Part shown: positions 1 to 8,900 of the stretch, piece after piece
How the letters are laid out: each line of letters opens with the position of its first letter
Numbering within the stretch: the stretch's first letter is position 1
Source: Prevotella sp. P6B1
GTDB lineage: Bacteria > Bacteroidota > Bacteroidia > Bacteroidales > Bacteroidaceae
Assembly (NCBI RefSeq): GCF_000702825.1
Contig: NZ_JNKF01000017.1
Span: forward strand, 1-64,000
Direction of reading: 5' to 3'
DNA: 64,000 nucleotides
The notes under the pieces: generated by a model
Seen by the model: the letters and a program-made list of their open reading frames with translations, nothing else
Told to the model about the DNA's origin: nothing
Database searches by the model: none
Translations under genes and position numbers: made by a program

Positions 1-4
1 TCTC

Positions 5-12
5 TACCTTTG
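5..12 (+). promoter_or_regulatory. -7 box of lipoprotein gene at 42
   Basis: TACCTTTG matches the Bacteroidota -7 consensus TAnnTTTG and lies 29 bases before the ATG at 42. The -33 element would lie outside the window. Confidence 0.6.
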
Positions 13-41
13 CCACCAAATTAATTAAATCATTTCGATAT

Positions 42-632
42 ATGAATAAAAAAGCCATTAAACTGATAATGCTACTTGGCCTTTTTTCCTGTTGCACATC
101 AGATGACAACAAGGAGAATAGCGAATTGGAGTGTACTGTTGAAATCAGGAATAAGGATTTGGTTGAGGCCATTACAGAATACCAGAATATGATGTATAGC
201 GAATACAAAAAAGATATTGAATCAGGAGATTCTGTCTATGTAGGCATTTGGTCAAGAGATATTAACGATAGCATATATCGATATTACCTAAGTCCTGTTC
301 GTGGTATGTTGATTCTTCCTGTACTTGCTCCCTTTGACCTTTGCAAAGTAAATGGACACCACGTATTATCCTCGCATGCTAATTTGTCAATGATAATTCG
401 GCAGGAAAGAAGATTTAGTGTTCTTTCTGATAATGCATACATCAAGTATTCAAAGATTCTTTTTCCCAACGAATATAAAGATAATCCTAAAGGGAAAATC
501 CTGGATATTTGCCACCCTACAGATTGCTATCTTACATTCCTTGGTGATAGTTTGATAGATAAAACATATAGATGTGGCAGTCCAAGAGATAAAGTCCTTG
601 TAAAACTTAATGGCGAGGAGGTGTGTCTATAA
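42..632 (+). CDS. Hypothetical lipoprotein
   Basis: 196-residue protein of unknown function. The N-terminus is a lipoprotein signal peptide: Lys residues at 3, 4 and 7, a hydrophobic stretch, and a lipobox LFSC with acylated Cys at 17 or 18, followed by Asp and Glu rich residues, so it should be membrane-anchored in the periplasm or outer membrane. No family was recognised. It is visibly richer in A+T than the housekeeping genes further right. It has its own -7 box upstream and may be cotranscribed with the next genes. Existence as a gene is well supported by the promoter and signal peptide; function is unknown. Confidence 0.7.
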   Translation: MNKKAIKLIMLLGLFSCCTSDDNKENSELECTVEIRNKDLVEAITEYQNMMYSEYKKDIESGDSVYVGIWSRDINDSIYRYYLSPVRGMLILPVLAPFDLCKVNGHHVLSSHANLSMIIRQERRFSVLSDNAYIKYSKILFPNEYKDNPKGKILDICHPTDCYLTFLGDSLIDKTYRCGSPRDKVLVKLNGEEVCL

Positions 633-727
633 ATTGTGGCGTTCGTTCGTGGTATGTGACATGCGATGATTTGAAAGACTGTGTCTGTCGGGAAGTCGGT
701 ATAGATGAGTCTGGTAGTTTGGAATAA
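623..727 (+). CDS. Possible small ORF overlapping the end of the lipoprotein gene
   Basis: A 34-codon open frame starting with GTG at 623 overlaps the stop codon of the preceding gene (630-632) in another frame. The predicted peptide has four Cys and is acidic. It could be a translationally coupled small protein, or the displaced C-terminus of the lipoprotein after a frameshift. There is no homology evidence; chance is a real alternative. Confidence 0.2.
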   Translation: MSINCGVRSWYVTCDDLKDCVCREVGIDESGSLE

Positions 728-761
728 ATCGTAAGGTAAGAAAGATTGGAAGGGTTAAGCA

Positions 762-1442
762 ATGGAAATTACAAATTGTCTAAAGAAGTATTCTGACGTT
801 TATTACGAAGAAATGTTTGGTTCTTCTGTTACGAAAAACAATGATGGCTTCAGTCATGCATCGAAGTTCTTGTCAGACTTTGCTCTAAGTACTGATGAGT
901 ATCTTCAGGAGTGTGCTCCCAAAATGCAGAAAGTATTCAAGCCCGTTGGAGTTGCAGAATTTAAGATATGCACATCTCCTGTTAATATGCTTTTCCAACC
1001 TGATTATGAAACAACACTTCTGATTTCCTCTCCGCTGTTTATGGAAGATACCTATCATCTTATCCAAAAGATTTGTCAAGCGTGTGGCGATCGTTTTCTC
1101 TATATCGTTGAGGATTCGGTGGAAGATACGGCGTTTCAACTGAAGATACCAGTTACTACAAGGTGGGAGCAATTACAGTCTGGAGGTTTCATTTCTACTG
1201 TATTGTTTAATATGCCATACAACAATTATCGCATCTTTGGTGATAGCTGTAGTTGGGGAAGATGGTGCGATTACGAAAATTCTTGGGCGGATTATGAGAT
1301 ATTCGGCAGCAAATGTGATATACCAGAAATAAAGGATTATCTTCAAAAGATGGCTTTGTCTTTAGATGATTATTTATATATGCAAAACAATATAGGTTTC
1401 CCCAAGAGTATTCATGTCATGATTGATGGGGAGCGCGGGTGA
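762..1442 (+). CDS. Hypothetical protein, possibly cytoplasmic
   Basis: 226 residues with no signal peptide or membrane segment and no recognised domain. It is rich in aromatic residues and Cys, acidic overall, and has a Trp/Tyr-rich stretch near residues 165-185. Size, composition and isolation next to an orphan lipoprotein would fit a stand-alone immunity-type protein, but no toxin gene is visible in the window, so this is speculation. The start is the ATG after a short purine-rich stretch. A+T content is high, unlike the genes from 1764 on, which suggests an accessory segment at this edge. Confidence 0.6.
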   Translation: MEITNCLKKYSDVYYEEMFGSSVTKNNDGFSHASKFLSDFALSTDEYLQECAPKMQKVFKPVGVAEFKICTSPVNMLFQPDYETTLLISSPLFMEDTYHLIQKICQACGDRFLYIVEDSVEDTAFQLKIPVTTRWEQLQSGGFISTVLFNMPYNNYRIFGDSCSWGRWCDYENSWADYEIFGSKCDIPEIKDYLQKMALSLDDYLYMQNNIGFPKSIHVMIDGERG

Positions 1443-1578
1443 CAGGGGATGTTAACTCTCCTGATTGAAAGGTATTTCGTTTGGTGTAATACAAAAGTTA
1501 TAGAGATGAAAAAACAACAAATCATCCATAAAAATGATTATTATCTCCGACTTCGTAAATCCGGACGTTTTTTCTGCT

Positions 1579-1634
1579 GAGTTAACTCGATTGATGAAAT
1601 GAGCCAGCTCGTTTCATCGTTTGAATTAACTCGC
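1579..1634. repeat. Nested palindromic element
   Basis: GATGAAATGAGC (1593-1604) pairs with GCTCGTTTCATC (1607-1618) across a 2-base loop with one G-T pair. It is flanked on the left by the perfect palindrome GAGTTAACTC (about 1580-1589) and on the right by AATTAACTCG. It lacks a T-run, so it resembles a repeated extragenic palindrome more than a simple terminator. Confidence 0.5.
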
Positions 1635-1702
1635 GGTTTTTCAGTCACTTTATTTTTTTGAAAGAATTGTTAATAAAAATGCTAACGTAAGGATAAAAAA
1701 CG

Positions 1703-1710
1703 TATATTTG
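1703..1710 (+). promoter_or_regulatory. -7 box for the gene at 1764
   Basis: TATATTTG followed by C, 53 bases before the ATG. No good TTTG is seen at the expected -33 distance, so only the -7 element is claimed. Confidence 0.5.
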
Positions 1711-1763
1711 CAGCATCAACTCTTTCATAACATTAAAGTATCAACCTAAGACTAAGAAGTAGT

Positions 1764-3659
1764 ATGAAGTATCTTAGCAAAATGCTATTCGCGGCTGTAG
1801 CCGTGTGGCTGACGTTGCCCATGGTGGCAGGCAAACCCAAGTTCCAGAACTTTAAAGTGTCGACTTATATCCGAGCGCAGGATGTGGCGAGGATGGACGA
1901 TGAGAAGTTCCTGAAATCAACATGGGAAGTGGTTAACTCACAGGTGGACCTCGACAAGATCTATCTCGAAACGCACCGTGATGCCTTCACAGTGCCCGAG
2001 AAGACCATGCTGAAGGTGAAGAAGTTCTTCCTGTCGAAAGGACTCGAGGTGGGAGGCGGTATCACCTATACCCGTTCGGAACCTACCGATTTCGAGACCT
2101 ACAGCTATGCCCGTCCCGACGAGCGCCAGGTGGTGAAGGAGGTGGCTGAGTACACGGCTAAACTGTTTGATGACTTTATACTCGACGATTTCTTCTTTAT
2201 CGACCTGAAGAATGATGATGAGATTGCTGCCAAGGGGGCGAAGAGCTGGACAGAATACCGCCTGCGACTGATGGCTGATGCCGGACGTGAACTGGTGGTT
2301 AATCCTGCCAAGGCGGTGAATCCCAAGGTGAAGGTCATCGTCAAATACCCTAACTGGTACGACCATTTCCATGGTCTGGGGTTCAATCTCGAGGAAGAAC
2401 CCGTGTATTTTGACGGCATCTGGACTGGTACCGAGACGCGCGATCCTGGGTCGGCACAGCATCTGCAGAACTATCTCAGCTATAATGTGGTGCGCTACTT
2501 CGATAATATCGCCCCGGGCAAGAATGGCGGTGGCTGGGTGGATGCCGGTGGTATCCACATGAGCATGGACCGTTATGCCGAGCAGCTGCATCTCACCATG
2601 CTGTCGAAGACACCGGAGATTATCCTGTGGAACTACATGCAGCTCTGCGAGGTGAAGATTACGCCCCAGCAGCGCGCCAAGTGGCAGGAGGCTGCCAGCA
2701 GTTTCAACTACGACGCGATGGTGGCTCCCTATACACGTAACGGCAAGACTGTTACGCCCACCACATTGGCACGCTATGCCGATGTGACCCTGCATCAGAC
2801 GGACAAGCTGATAGGGCAGCTGGGGCGTCCCATCGGTCTTGCCTCGTACAAGCCTTATCATTCTTCGGGTGAAGACTTCCTGCAGAACTACTTAGGTATG
2901 ATAGGCTTGCCGATGGATATGCACCCGCAGTTCCTCGCCGACCGTCAGCAGATACTGCTCACCGAGCAGGCTGCCAAGGATCCACAGGTAGTGGAGAAAA
3001 TCAAAGCGCAGTTGAAGAAGGGGGGCGATGTGATTATCACTACCGGTCTGCTCAAGGCCATCCGTTCAAAGATAGCCGATATCTGCGAGCTCTATTGTGG
3101 CGACCTGAAGGCCATCGTCAACGACTTTGGCTATTCGGGCAAGTCTGAGCGTGAGTTTATCATTCCTCAGGTGAAGTACTTTACCAACGATGCCTGGGAG
3201 GTGGTGAGCGCCGGTCGTCCGCTGAACGGGGGCGTGTCGGGCTATCCCATCCTCCTGCGCGATACCTACTCCAAAGGTACGCTCTTCGTGCTGACCATAC
3301 CTGATGACTACGGTAACCTCTATGATTTCCCCGCAGGTGCGCTGAACATCATCCGTCGGGCCATGAGCAAGGATGTGGGCGCTTATATCGAGGGCCCGTC
3401 GAAGGTGTCGTTGTTCCCTTATGACAATAAGACCATGGTGGTCGAGAACTTTAACGACGAGGCGGTCAGCATCCGTGTGGTGGTATGTGCCAAGGTAGCT
3501 GCTATGCGCAATCTGCTGACGGGCGAGAAGCTCTCACCAGCCCAGTTGCCCAAGATGCCACCGATGTGGGGGCGTAACCGTTTCTTCGGCTATCCCGATG
3601 GCGCATCGGTGTTCGATGTCAGGATTCCCGCCCACAGCTATGTGGGATTAGGCTATTAA
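1764..3659 (+). CDS. Secreted glycoside-hydrolase-like protein of unrecognised family
   Basis: 631 residues with an N-terminal signal peptide (about 1-23). The first about 300 residues read as alternating strands and helices of a TIM barrel: KVSTYIRA, then DKIYLETHRD, GLEVGGGITY, an Asp-rich LDDFFFIDLKNDDE segment and KVKVIVKYPNWYD. Such Asp/Glu clusters at strand ends are common in glycosidase active sites. A middle part (about 355-450) resembles the class I glutaminase-like domain found after the barrel in GH42-type enzymes, and the C-terminus looks beta-rich. The exact family and substrate were not recognised. It stands alone with its own -7 box and ends at a bidirectional hairpin. Confidence 0.5.
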   Translation: MKYLSKMLFAAVAVWLTLPMVAGKPKFQNFKVSTYIRAQDVARMDDEKFLKSTWEVVNSQVDLDKIYLETHRDAFTVPEKTMLKVKKFFLSKGLEVGGGITYTRSEPTDFETYSYARPDERQVVKEVAEYTAKLFDDFILDDFFFIDLKNDDEIAAKGAKSWTEYRLRLMADAGRELVVNPAKAVNPKVKVIVKYPNWYDHFHGLGFNLEEEPVYFDGIWTGTETRDPGSAQHLQNYLSYNVVRYFDNIAPGKNGGGWVDAGGIHMSMDRYAEQLHLTMLSKTPEIILWNYMQLCEVKITPQQRAKWQEAASSFNYDAMVAPYTRNGKTVTPTTLARYADVTLHQTDKLIGQLGRPIGLASYKPYHSSGEDFLQNYLGMIGLPMDMHPQFLADRQQILLTEQAAKDPQVVEKIKAQLKKGGDVIITTGLLKAIRSKIADICELYCGDLKAIVNDFGYSGKSEREFIIPQVKYFTNDAWEVVSAGRPLNGGVSGYPILLRDTYSKGTLFVLTIPDDYGNLYDFPAGALNIIRRAMSKDVGAYIEGPSKVSLFPYDNKTMVVENFNDEAVSIRVVVCAKVAAMRNLLTGEKLSPAQLPKMPPMWGRNRFFGYPDGASVFDVRIPAHSYVGLGY

Positions 3660-3662
3660 ATA

Positions 3663-3694
3663 AAAATCTCCCGCTCAGTTGAGTGGGAGATTTT
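3663..3694. terminator. Bidirectional terminator hairpin
   Basis: AAAATCTCCCGCTCA pairs with TGAGTGGGAGATTTT (15 pairs, one G-T) around a 2-base loop. The A and T runs at the base make it work in both directions. It lies between the convergent gene ending at 3659 and cysS. Confidence 0.85.
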
Positions 3695-3714
3695 CGTATC
3701 TTGTGCTTTCTTAT

Positions 3715-5208
3715 TTACTTGTTCAGCTTCCAGGTGACACCGTCCTTGGTATCCTTCACCTCGAAACCGGCGGCTGCCAGTTCGTCGCGGATCTTGTCGC
3801 TGGTAGCCCAGTCCTTGTCGGCCTTGGCTTTGGCACGCAACTCAAGCACCATGTCCATTACCTTACCAAAAGCAGCCTCGCGCTCATCGTTAGTACCGCT
3901 CTTCTCTTCCTTCAGTCCAAGGATGTCGAAGGCGAAGAGGCGCATGGTCTCTGAGAGCTCCTTCAGGCAGTCGGCACAGATGGTGGCCTTGTGGTCGATC
4001 AGCTTGTTAACCACGGTGCAAGCCTCGAAGAGATAGCTCAGTACAAGCGGTGTGGCCAGATCGTCGTTCATGGCGTCGTAGCACTTCTGGCGCAGGGCTT
4101 TTACTATTTTCTCGGTCTCGGCATCGCACTTATCGGCAACCTGTACGCGCTCCAGATCGGCAATGGCGTTCATCAGTTTCTCATAACCCTTCTCGGCAGC
4201 CTGCAGGGCCTCGTTCGAGAAGTCGACGGTGCCACGGTAGTGGGCACTCAGCACGAAGAAACGGATGGTCATGGGCGAGTAGGGCTTCTCCAGCAATTCA
4301 TGCTTGCCGGTGAAGAACTGCTCGAGGGTGATGAAGTTGTTATACGACTTACCCATCTTCTGACCGTTGATGGTCAGCATGTTGTTGTGCATCCAGTATT
4401 TCACAGCAGGATGACCCATCGATGCCTGAGCCTGGGCAATCTCACACTCGTGGTGGGGGAAGATCAGGTCCATGCCGCCGCCGTGGATATCAAACTCCTC
4501 GCCCAGATACTTGCGGCCCATAGCGGTACACTCGCAGTGCCAGCCGGGGAAACCGTCGCTCCAAGGCGATGGCCAGCGCATGATGTGCTCGGGCTGTGCT
4601 TTCTTCCACAGGGCGAAGTCGGCCTGGTTGTGCTTCTCGCCTACGCCGTCGAGGTTGTCGCGCGAAGCATCCTTGATATTCTCTAATGAGCGTCCGCTCA
4701 GGATGCCGTACTTGAACTTCTTGTTGTAAGCCTCGATATCGAAGTAGATAGAGCCGTTGCTCTCGTAGGCAAAGCCGTTGTCCAGAATCTGCTGCACCAG
4801 TTGCTGCTGCTCGATGATATGACCTGTGGCGTGGGGCTCGATAGAGGGGCGCAGCACATTCAGCGCATCCATATACAGATGGTAGCGGTTGGTGTAGTAC
4901 TGGGCAATCTCCATAGGCTCCAACTGCTCCAGGCGCGCCTTCTTGGCAATCTTGTCCTCGCCCTCGTCGGCATCGTGCTCCAGATGGCCCACGTCGGTGA
5001 TGTTGCGTACATAGCGTACCTTATAGCCCAGGTGTTTCAGATAGCGGAACACCAGGTCGAAGGTAATCGCGGGACGGGCGTGCCCCAGATGGGGATCGCC
5101 ATACACCGTTGGTCCACACACGTACATGCCCACATTCGGGGCGTGAAGCGGCTCGAAACGCTCCTTCTGTCGCGTCAGCGTATTATAAATGACAAGCTTT
5201 GATTCCAT
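3715..5208 (-). CDS. cysS: Cysteinyl-tRNA synthetase
   Basis: Class I aminoacyl-tRNA synthetase that charges tRNA-Cys in the cytoplasm. 497 residues. The HIGH motif is H40-L-G-H43, preceded by Cys31 of the catalytic zinc site; further zinc ligands are in WHCEC and HHECE; the KMSKS loop reads KMGKS at 284-288. The C-terminal helical and anticodon-binding parts are full length. An in-frame upstream start at 5232 is rejected because it falls inside the -7 box (5230-5237); the ATG at 5208 gives the normal N-terminus MESKL. The gene lies downstream of an inositol-monophosphatase-family gene on the same strand but has its own promoter in the gap. Confidence 0.97.
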   Translation of the reverse strand: MESKLVIYNTLTRQKERFEPLHAPNVGMYVCGPTVYGDPHLGHARPAITFDLVFRYLKHLGYKVRYVRNITDVGHLEHDADEGEDKIAKKARLEQLEPMEIAQYYTNRYHLYMDALNVLRPSIEPHATGHIIEQQQLVQQILDNGFAYESNGSIYFDIEAYNKKFKYGILSGRSLENIKDASRDNLDGVGEKHNQADFALWKKAQPEHIMRWPSPWSDGFPGWHCECTAMGRKYLGEEFDIHGGGMDLIFPHHECEIAQAQASMGHPAVKYWMHNNMLTINGQKMGKSYNNFITLEQFFTGKHELLEKPYSPMTIRFFVLSAHYRGTVDFSNEALQAAEKGYEKLMNAIADLERVQVADKCDAETEKIVKALRQKCYDAMNDDLATPLVLSYLFEACTVVNKLIDHKATICADCLKELSETMRLFAFDILGLKEEKSGTNDEREAAFGKVMDMVLELRAKAKADKDWATSDKIRDELAAAGFEVKDTKDGVTWKLNK

Positions 5209-5229
5209 ATTCTCTGTAATTTTTGGCTG

Positions 5230-5237
5230 CAAAGGTA
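5230..5237 (-). promoter_or_regulatory. -7 box of cysS
   Basis: Reads TACCTTTG on the minus strand, 21 bases upstream of the chosen ATG. It fixes the cysS start downstream of 5230. Confidence 0.65.
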
Positions 5238-5275
5238 ATAAAAAAATAGAAAATAATGCACATTTCGTGCATTTT

Positions 5276-6067
5276 TTATTCGTTGCCGATGGATTGGATG
5301 CTGTGGAGCAAGTCCTGCTGAATGAGCCCGTTGGTGGCTACCACGCTGTTGCCTTGTGTGAAGTCTGCCTGACCATTATAGTCGGTGACAGTGCCGCCAG
5401 CCTCTTTCACCATCAGGGCACCTGCCATGAAGTCCCATTGCCCGATATATTGTTCGGCATAACCGTCAAAACGTCCGGCTGCCACATAGCATAACGCCAT
5501 GGCTGCCGAGCCGCACATGCGGATGCTGCCTACATGACCATAGAACTGATCGATGAGACGTTTGATGACGGGTTTGTAGGCATCGCTGTTGTATGGCAGC
5601 TGCAGGCAGAGCAGGGCGTCCTGAATCTGCTGGTTGCTGACCTGCAACCTGTTGCCGTCTAAGTAGGCACCGCCGCCCTGCCATGCATAGTAGCACTCAT
5701 CGTGGCACACCTCGTAAACCACGCCTATCAACACCTCGTGGCCCTGCAACAAGGCTATGCTAACGGCATATGGCGCATACTGGTGGATAAAGTTGGTAGT
5801 GCCGTCGAGTGGGTCGACCACCCAGGTGAGGGCTGCGGGCTTATCCTTGGCTGTTCCCTCCTCGGTGATGAATCCTGCCTCGGGCAGTAACTCGCGCAGA
5901 GCACTCACAATACGCTGCTCCGAGCCTTTGTCCACATACGATACATAATCGTGAGCGTGCTTACGTTCTACACGCTCTAACGAGAACTTCTTCCGCTCCT
6001 CTCTGATATAGGCGCCTGCCTGTCTGGCCACTTCGCAGACCGACTTTGTTAATCTCTCTAACTCCAT
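5276..6067 (-). CDS. Inositol monophosphatase family protein
   Basis: 263-residue member of the Mg-dependent, Li-sensitive phosphatase family (IMPase/SuhB/CysQ-like). The metal sites are visible: Glu69-Glu70 in TEEG, D85-P-L-D-G-T90, and W211-D212. It hydrolyses a phosphate monoester such as inositol-1-phosphate; CysQ-type 3'-phosphoadenosine nucleotides are possible, and the substrate cannot be told from the motifs. The start at 6067 follows a -7 box at 6088-6095; a longer frame reaching 6169 crosses both divergent promoters and is rejected. No signal peptide, so cytoplasmic. Confidence 0.9.
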   Translation of the reverse strand: MELERLTKSVCEVARQAGAYIREERKKFSLERVERKHAHDYVSYVDKGSEQRIVSALRELLPEAGFITEEGTAKDKPAALTWVVDPLDGTTNFIHQYAPYAVSIALLQGHEVLIGVVYEVCHDECYYAWQGGGAYLDGNRLQVSNQQIQDALLCLQLPYNSDAYKPVIKRLIDQFYGHVGSIRMCGSAAMALCYVAAGRFDGYAEQYIGQWDFMAGALMVKEAGGTVTDYNGQADFTQGNSVVATNGLIQQDLLHSIQSIGNE

Positions 6068-6087
6068 TTTTCTTTCACTTAATGCTG

Positions 6088-6119
6088 CAAAGGTAAGAAG
6101 TATTTTTGAGTATTCCAAA
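6088..6119 (-). promoter_or_regulatory. Promoter of inositol-monophosphatase-family gene
   Basis: On the minus strand, TTTG (6119-6116), a 20-base spacer and TACCTTTG (6095-6088) give an ideal Bacteroidota promoter. It overlaps the plus-strand promoter of the exporter gene. Confidence 0.75.
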
Positions 6120-6136
6120 TAAAATGAGTAACTTTG
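6105..6136 (+). promoter_or_regulatory. Promoter of EamA exporter gene
   Basis: TTTG (6105-6108), a 20-base spacer and TAACTTTG (6129-6136). The -7 box ends only 9 bases before the ATG at 6146, so the transcript would have almost no leader. Confidence 0.75.
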
Positions 6137-6145
6137 CACCCGAAT

Positions 6146-7090
6146 ATGGAAAAAAGTATTTCGCAACAAAGTGTTTTTCAGCGTCCTCTATGGGCGGCAC
6201 TCATGGCTTTTACGGCTGCCTTCCTGTGGGGATGGGCTTATCCGTTTATCAAACTCGGGTTCAACGAGTTCGAGATAACAACGGATATGACGGGCAGTAA
6301 GATGCTGTTTGCCGGTATCCGATTCTGTATCTCGGGCATCATCATCCTCTCTATTGCATACTTCACGCACCGCTCATTCGGCTTCAAGGATGAGGCGAAA
6401 GCGCATATCGTGGGCAACAGCCTGTTCCTGCTGGCATTCACCTTGTTGAATACCACGCTGCATTATGCCGCTTTCTATATCGGCTTGTCGCATAGCCAGG
6501 GCAGTAGGGCCGCCATTCTGAACTCCCTGAGTGTGTTTACACTGGTCATCCTGGCGTGTGTGTTCTTCAAGAGCGATAAACTGACCATGCGTAAGATCAT
6601 CGGTTGTACCATCGGCTTTGGAGGTATCCTCTCGCTCAATGTAGGTGGTGCGGAGAGTGGTTCCTTTACCATTCTCGGCGATGGCATGATTATTCTCAAC
6701 GCGCTATGCGGTGCCTTTGCCGGCCTGCTGACACGTGGCGTAAACAAGCGCGTGGATGTGTTCGTGGGTACGGGCTACAGTCTGGGTGTTGGCGGTGCTC
6801 TGCTCATCATTCCCGGTTTGCTGTTAGGCGGCACGTTGCCCCACGTCACCCTGCTCGGCCTTTTTTATCTGCTGATGCTTATCGCTATCTCTACCATCGG
6901 CTTTACACTCTACAACAAACTGCTGACCTGCAACCCGGTGGGTAAGATAGCAATATGGAACTCGCTCATCCCGGTTGTAGGTGCTGTCACCTCATGTCTC
7001 TGCCTGGCTGAGGAGTTCCAATGGAAATATGCCGTTGCCGCAACGCTGACAACGGCAGGTATCTACATCATCAATAAGGGGAAACGATGA
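6146..7090 (+). CDS. EamA/DMT-family membrane transporter
   Basis: 314-residue inner-membrane protein of the drug/metabolite transporter superfamily. About ten hydrophobic helices form two EamA repeats (roughly 15-150 and 170-312). It probably exports a small metabolite; the substrate is unknown. The ATG at 6146 is chosen: an in-frame TTG at 6134 lies inside the -7 box. The 3' end overlaps the convergent CotH-like gene by 20 bases with no terminator between them. Confidence 0.9.
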   Translation: MEKSISQQSVFQRPLWAALMAFTAAFLWGWAYPFIKLGFNEFEITTDMTGSKMLFAGIRFCISGIIILSIAYFTHRSFGFKDEAKAHIVGNSLFLLAFTLLNTTLHYAAFYIGLSHSQGSRAAILNSLSVFTLVILACVFFKSDKLTMRKIIGCTIGFGGILSLNVGGAESGSFTILGDGMIILNALCGAFAGLLTRGVNKRVDVFVGTGYSLGVGGALLIIPGLLLGGTLPHVTLLGLFYLLMLIAISTIGFTLYNKLLTCNPVGKIAIWNSLIPVVGAVTSCLCLAEEFQWKYAVAATLTTAGIYIINKGKR

Positions 7091-8894
7091 CCTTCTTGGT
7101 GGTCTGGCCTTGACGCACGATGTAGATGCCGGGCGACAGGGCATCGAGACTGTTGCCGCAAGGCTGGCCTGCTAACGTGTAAACCTGATAGCTCTTGGTT
7201 GTATCGAGAGGTACATCGGTGATGCCGCTGGACTGATGGGTGTAGTTCAGCTTGCGGTCCATCCAGCCGATACGCTGCTGCATATACTGGCGCACATTCT
7301 CTACCTCGGCTGTATAGCTACCCCATATATGCGGGTTCTGGTGTACATACTCATTCATGATGGGCCAACGGAGGAAGTTGAGCTTTTGCGACTGGTCCAG
7401 CGCCTGTTCTAATGAGTCGATATAGGCCACCATGCTCTCCTCGGTCAGTCCCCTCTGGCGGGCTTCGCCCCAGAGGGCGGTGAGCTGTTGCTTGGAATAG
7501 GTGTCGTTAACCACAATCTTATCCACAAACTGCTTCATGTTGCCTGCGCAGCTGCCACCGCTCCTGTAGATATAGTCGGAACGGTTGCTGGTGATGGGGT
7601 AGGTGCGGTTGTCGTTGTTGAATGCCAGATCGAAATCCCATACCGGACCGGTGTATAGCATCTCCTCATCGGCGGGCTTATACATATATACACTCCAATA
7701 GGTGTCGGTATTGCCTGATAGCTCGCCCACCAGGAAGTGGCGCAGGAAGCTGTTCAGGTCAAGATACTCTTTCCACTGGTTCTCCATCTTGTTGAAGAAG
7801 TTCTTGATGTCGGTGACCTGCTCGGCGGTGATGGTCTCCTCGTCGGGCGACTTGATGGTGACGGGATTGTTCTGATTGGATACAAAATACACGGGCTCGT
7901 CGTAGGCATAGGCATCTACCTCAATCAGATAGCTGTCGTCGGTGATGTTGACACGATTCTTGTTGACCTCAATCTGATCGCACAGCTGATAGCAACCCTT
8001 ATATTCGCCATTCAACAAGACATCTACTGCCGTTCCATAGGGCGTGTAGCTCAGTCCCATCCGGCGGCTCAGCTCGAAGGCCAGCAGATTACGCATCAGT
8101 GTCTTGTCGCCATAGTTGTTGATCAGTGTCCACTTCTTGGCTTTGGCAGGCGCGTCGAGCACGTTCTGTTTCTTGTCGAACTTGATGCGATAAGGCTTTT
8201 TGGGGAACTGACGTGAGGCATTACCACGCTCCTTGGTGGTACCAGGCTCTGACAGCAGATGGGTACCGTCTTCGGAGATGATGGTGAGCTGCGAGGTAAT
8301 CTGGTGCTCCTTGTCGTAAGGAATCTCGCCGTTCAGCGTGTGGATACTGACTGTGGGCAGGTTGGTTACCTGATAAAGATGCGAATCGTCGCCCTCGCCG
8401 GGGGTGCCGTAGAACTCCAGCTCGGCAATGTTACAGCGTGCATCCGACGGTCCGATGTAGCGTACGTAACGGAAACCACGTGAGCAGTTCACATCGGCAT
8501 ACGACATGGTGCCGATGGTACCTTTTTCGCTGATCAGGTAGATGGGGAGGGCATCCATAAAGTCCTCGCGGTTGGCGCCTTCGAATACACCTAATACTAC
8601 TCTGCCTTCACCCAGTCCGTCATTACGGGGCGACCAGCCCACACGGGTGATGACGTGAGGTGAACCTAAGTCCAGTCCGGTCCATGTGTAGCTTCTGTCC
8701 CACGAGGCAAAAAACGTGCTCAGATCGCCATCGAATGCGTTCTCGCGGGTGTTGACAGTGGTTGACTTCTGACCAGTCTGATAATTGACTGCTTCCAGCG
8801 TGCCGATAACGGTGCCTGATAGCTTCCCGTCAGCATGAGCTGTACTTTGATAACTTGTTAGTAAGAAAAGAGCAAAAATAAATTTATTAGTCAT
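7071..8894 (-). CDS. Secreted CotH-kinase-like protein with discoidin-like domain
   Basis: 607 residues. A signal peptide (about 1-22) is followed by a discoidin/F5-8C-like carbohydrate-binding region (about 35-168: FDGDLSTFFAS, WTGLDLGSPHVITRVGW). Then comes a CotH domain with the family signatures RGNASRQFPKKPYRIKF (about 223) and GPVWDFDLAFNND (about 415). CotH proteins are atypical protein kinases described in spore coats and fungal invasins. The last about 40 residues (VYTLAGQPCG ... GIYIVRQGQ) look like the short C-terminal beta/sorting tail of many Prevotella exported proteins, also seen in the endonuclease at 41800. It is the last gene of a four-gene operon, 6 bases after GH97. Confidence 0.8.
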   Translation of the reverse strand: MTNKFIFALFLLTSYQSTAHADGKLSGTVIGTLEAVNYQTGQKSTTVNTRENAFDGDLSTFFASWDRSYTWTGLDLGSPHVITRVGWSPRNDGLGEGRVVLGVFEGANREDFMDALPIYLISEKGTIGTMSYADVNCSRGFRYVRYIGPSDARCNIAELEFYGTPGEGDDSHLYQVTNLPTVSIHTLNGEIPYDKEHQITSQLTIISEDGTHLLSEPGTTKERGNASRQFPKKPYRIKFDKKQNVLDAPAKAKKWTLINNYGDKTLMRNLLAFELSRRMGLSYTPYGTAVDVLLNGEYKGCYQLCDQIEVNKNRVNITDDSYLIEVDAYAYDEPVYFVSNQNNPVTIKSPDEETITAEQVTDIKNFFNKMENQWKEYLDLNSFLRHFLVGELSGNTDTYWSVYMYKPADEEMLYTGPVWDFDLAFNNDNRTYPITSNRSDYIYRSGGSCAGNMKQFVDKIVVNDTYSKQQLTALWGEARQRGLTEESMVAYIDSLEQALDQSQKLNFLRWPIMNEYVHQNPHIWGSYTAEVENVRQYMQQRIGWMDRKLNYTHQSSGITDVPLDTTKSYQVYTLAGQPCGNSLDALSPGIYIVRQGQTTKKVIVSPY

Positions 8895-8900
8895 AGTTGT

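Larger units (their letters stand above)
1443..1763. other. Gap of 321 bases with palindromes and a possible micro-ORF
   Basis: No convincing gene. An open frame at 1506-1580 (24 residues, basic, starting MKKQQI) is possible but unsupported. The right part holds a compound palindrome (1579-1634) and the -7 box for the gene at 1764. Confidence 0.5.

Noticed and set aside
1579..1634. Possible integron attC site
   Set aside because: The palindrome lacks the RYYYAAC / GTTRRRY core pair and no integrase is seen.
1938..2861. 307-codon open frame antisense to the glycosidase-like gene
   Set aside because: No promoter, no recognisable domain, entirely inside a well-supported gene on the other strand.
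6134..6145. In-frame TTG start for the EamA gene
   Set aside because: The TTG is part of the -7 box TAACTTTG, so it cannot be in the transcript.
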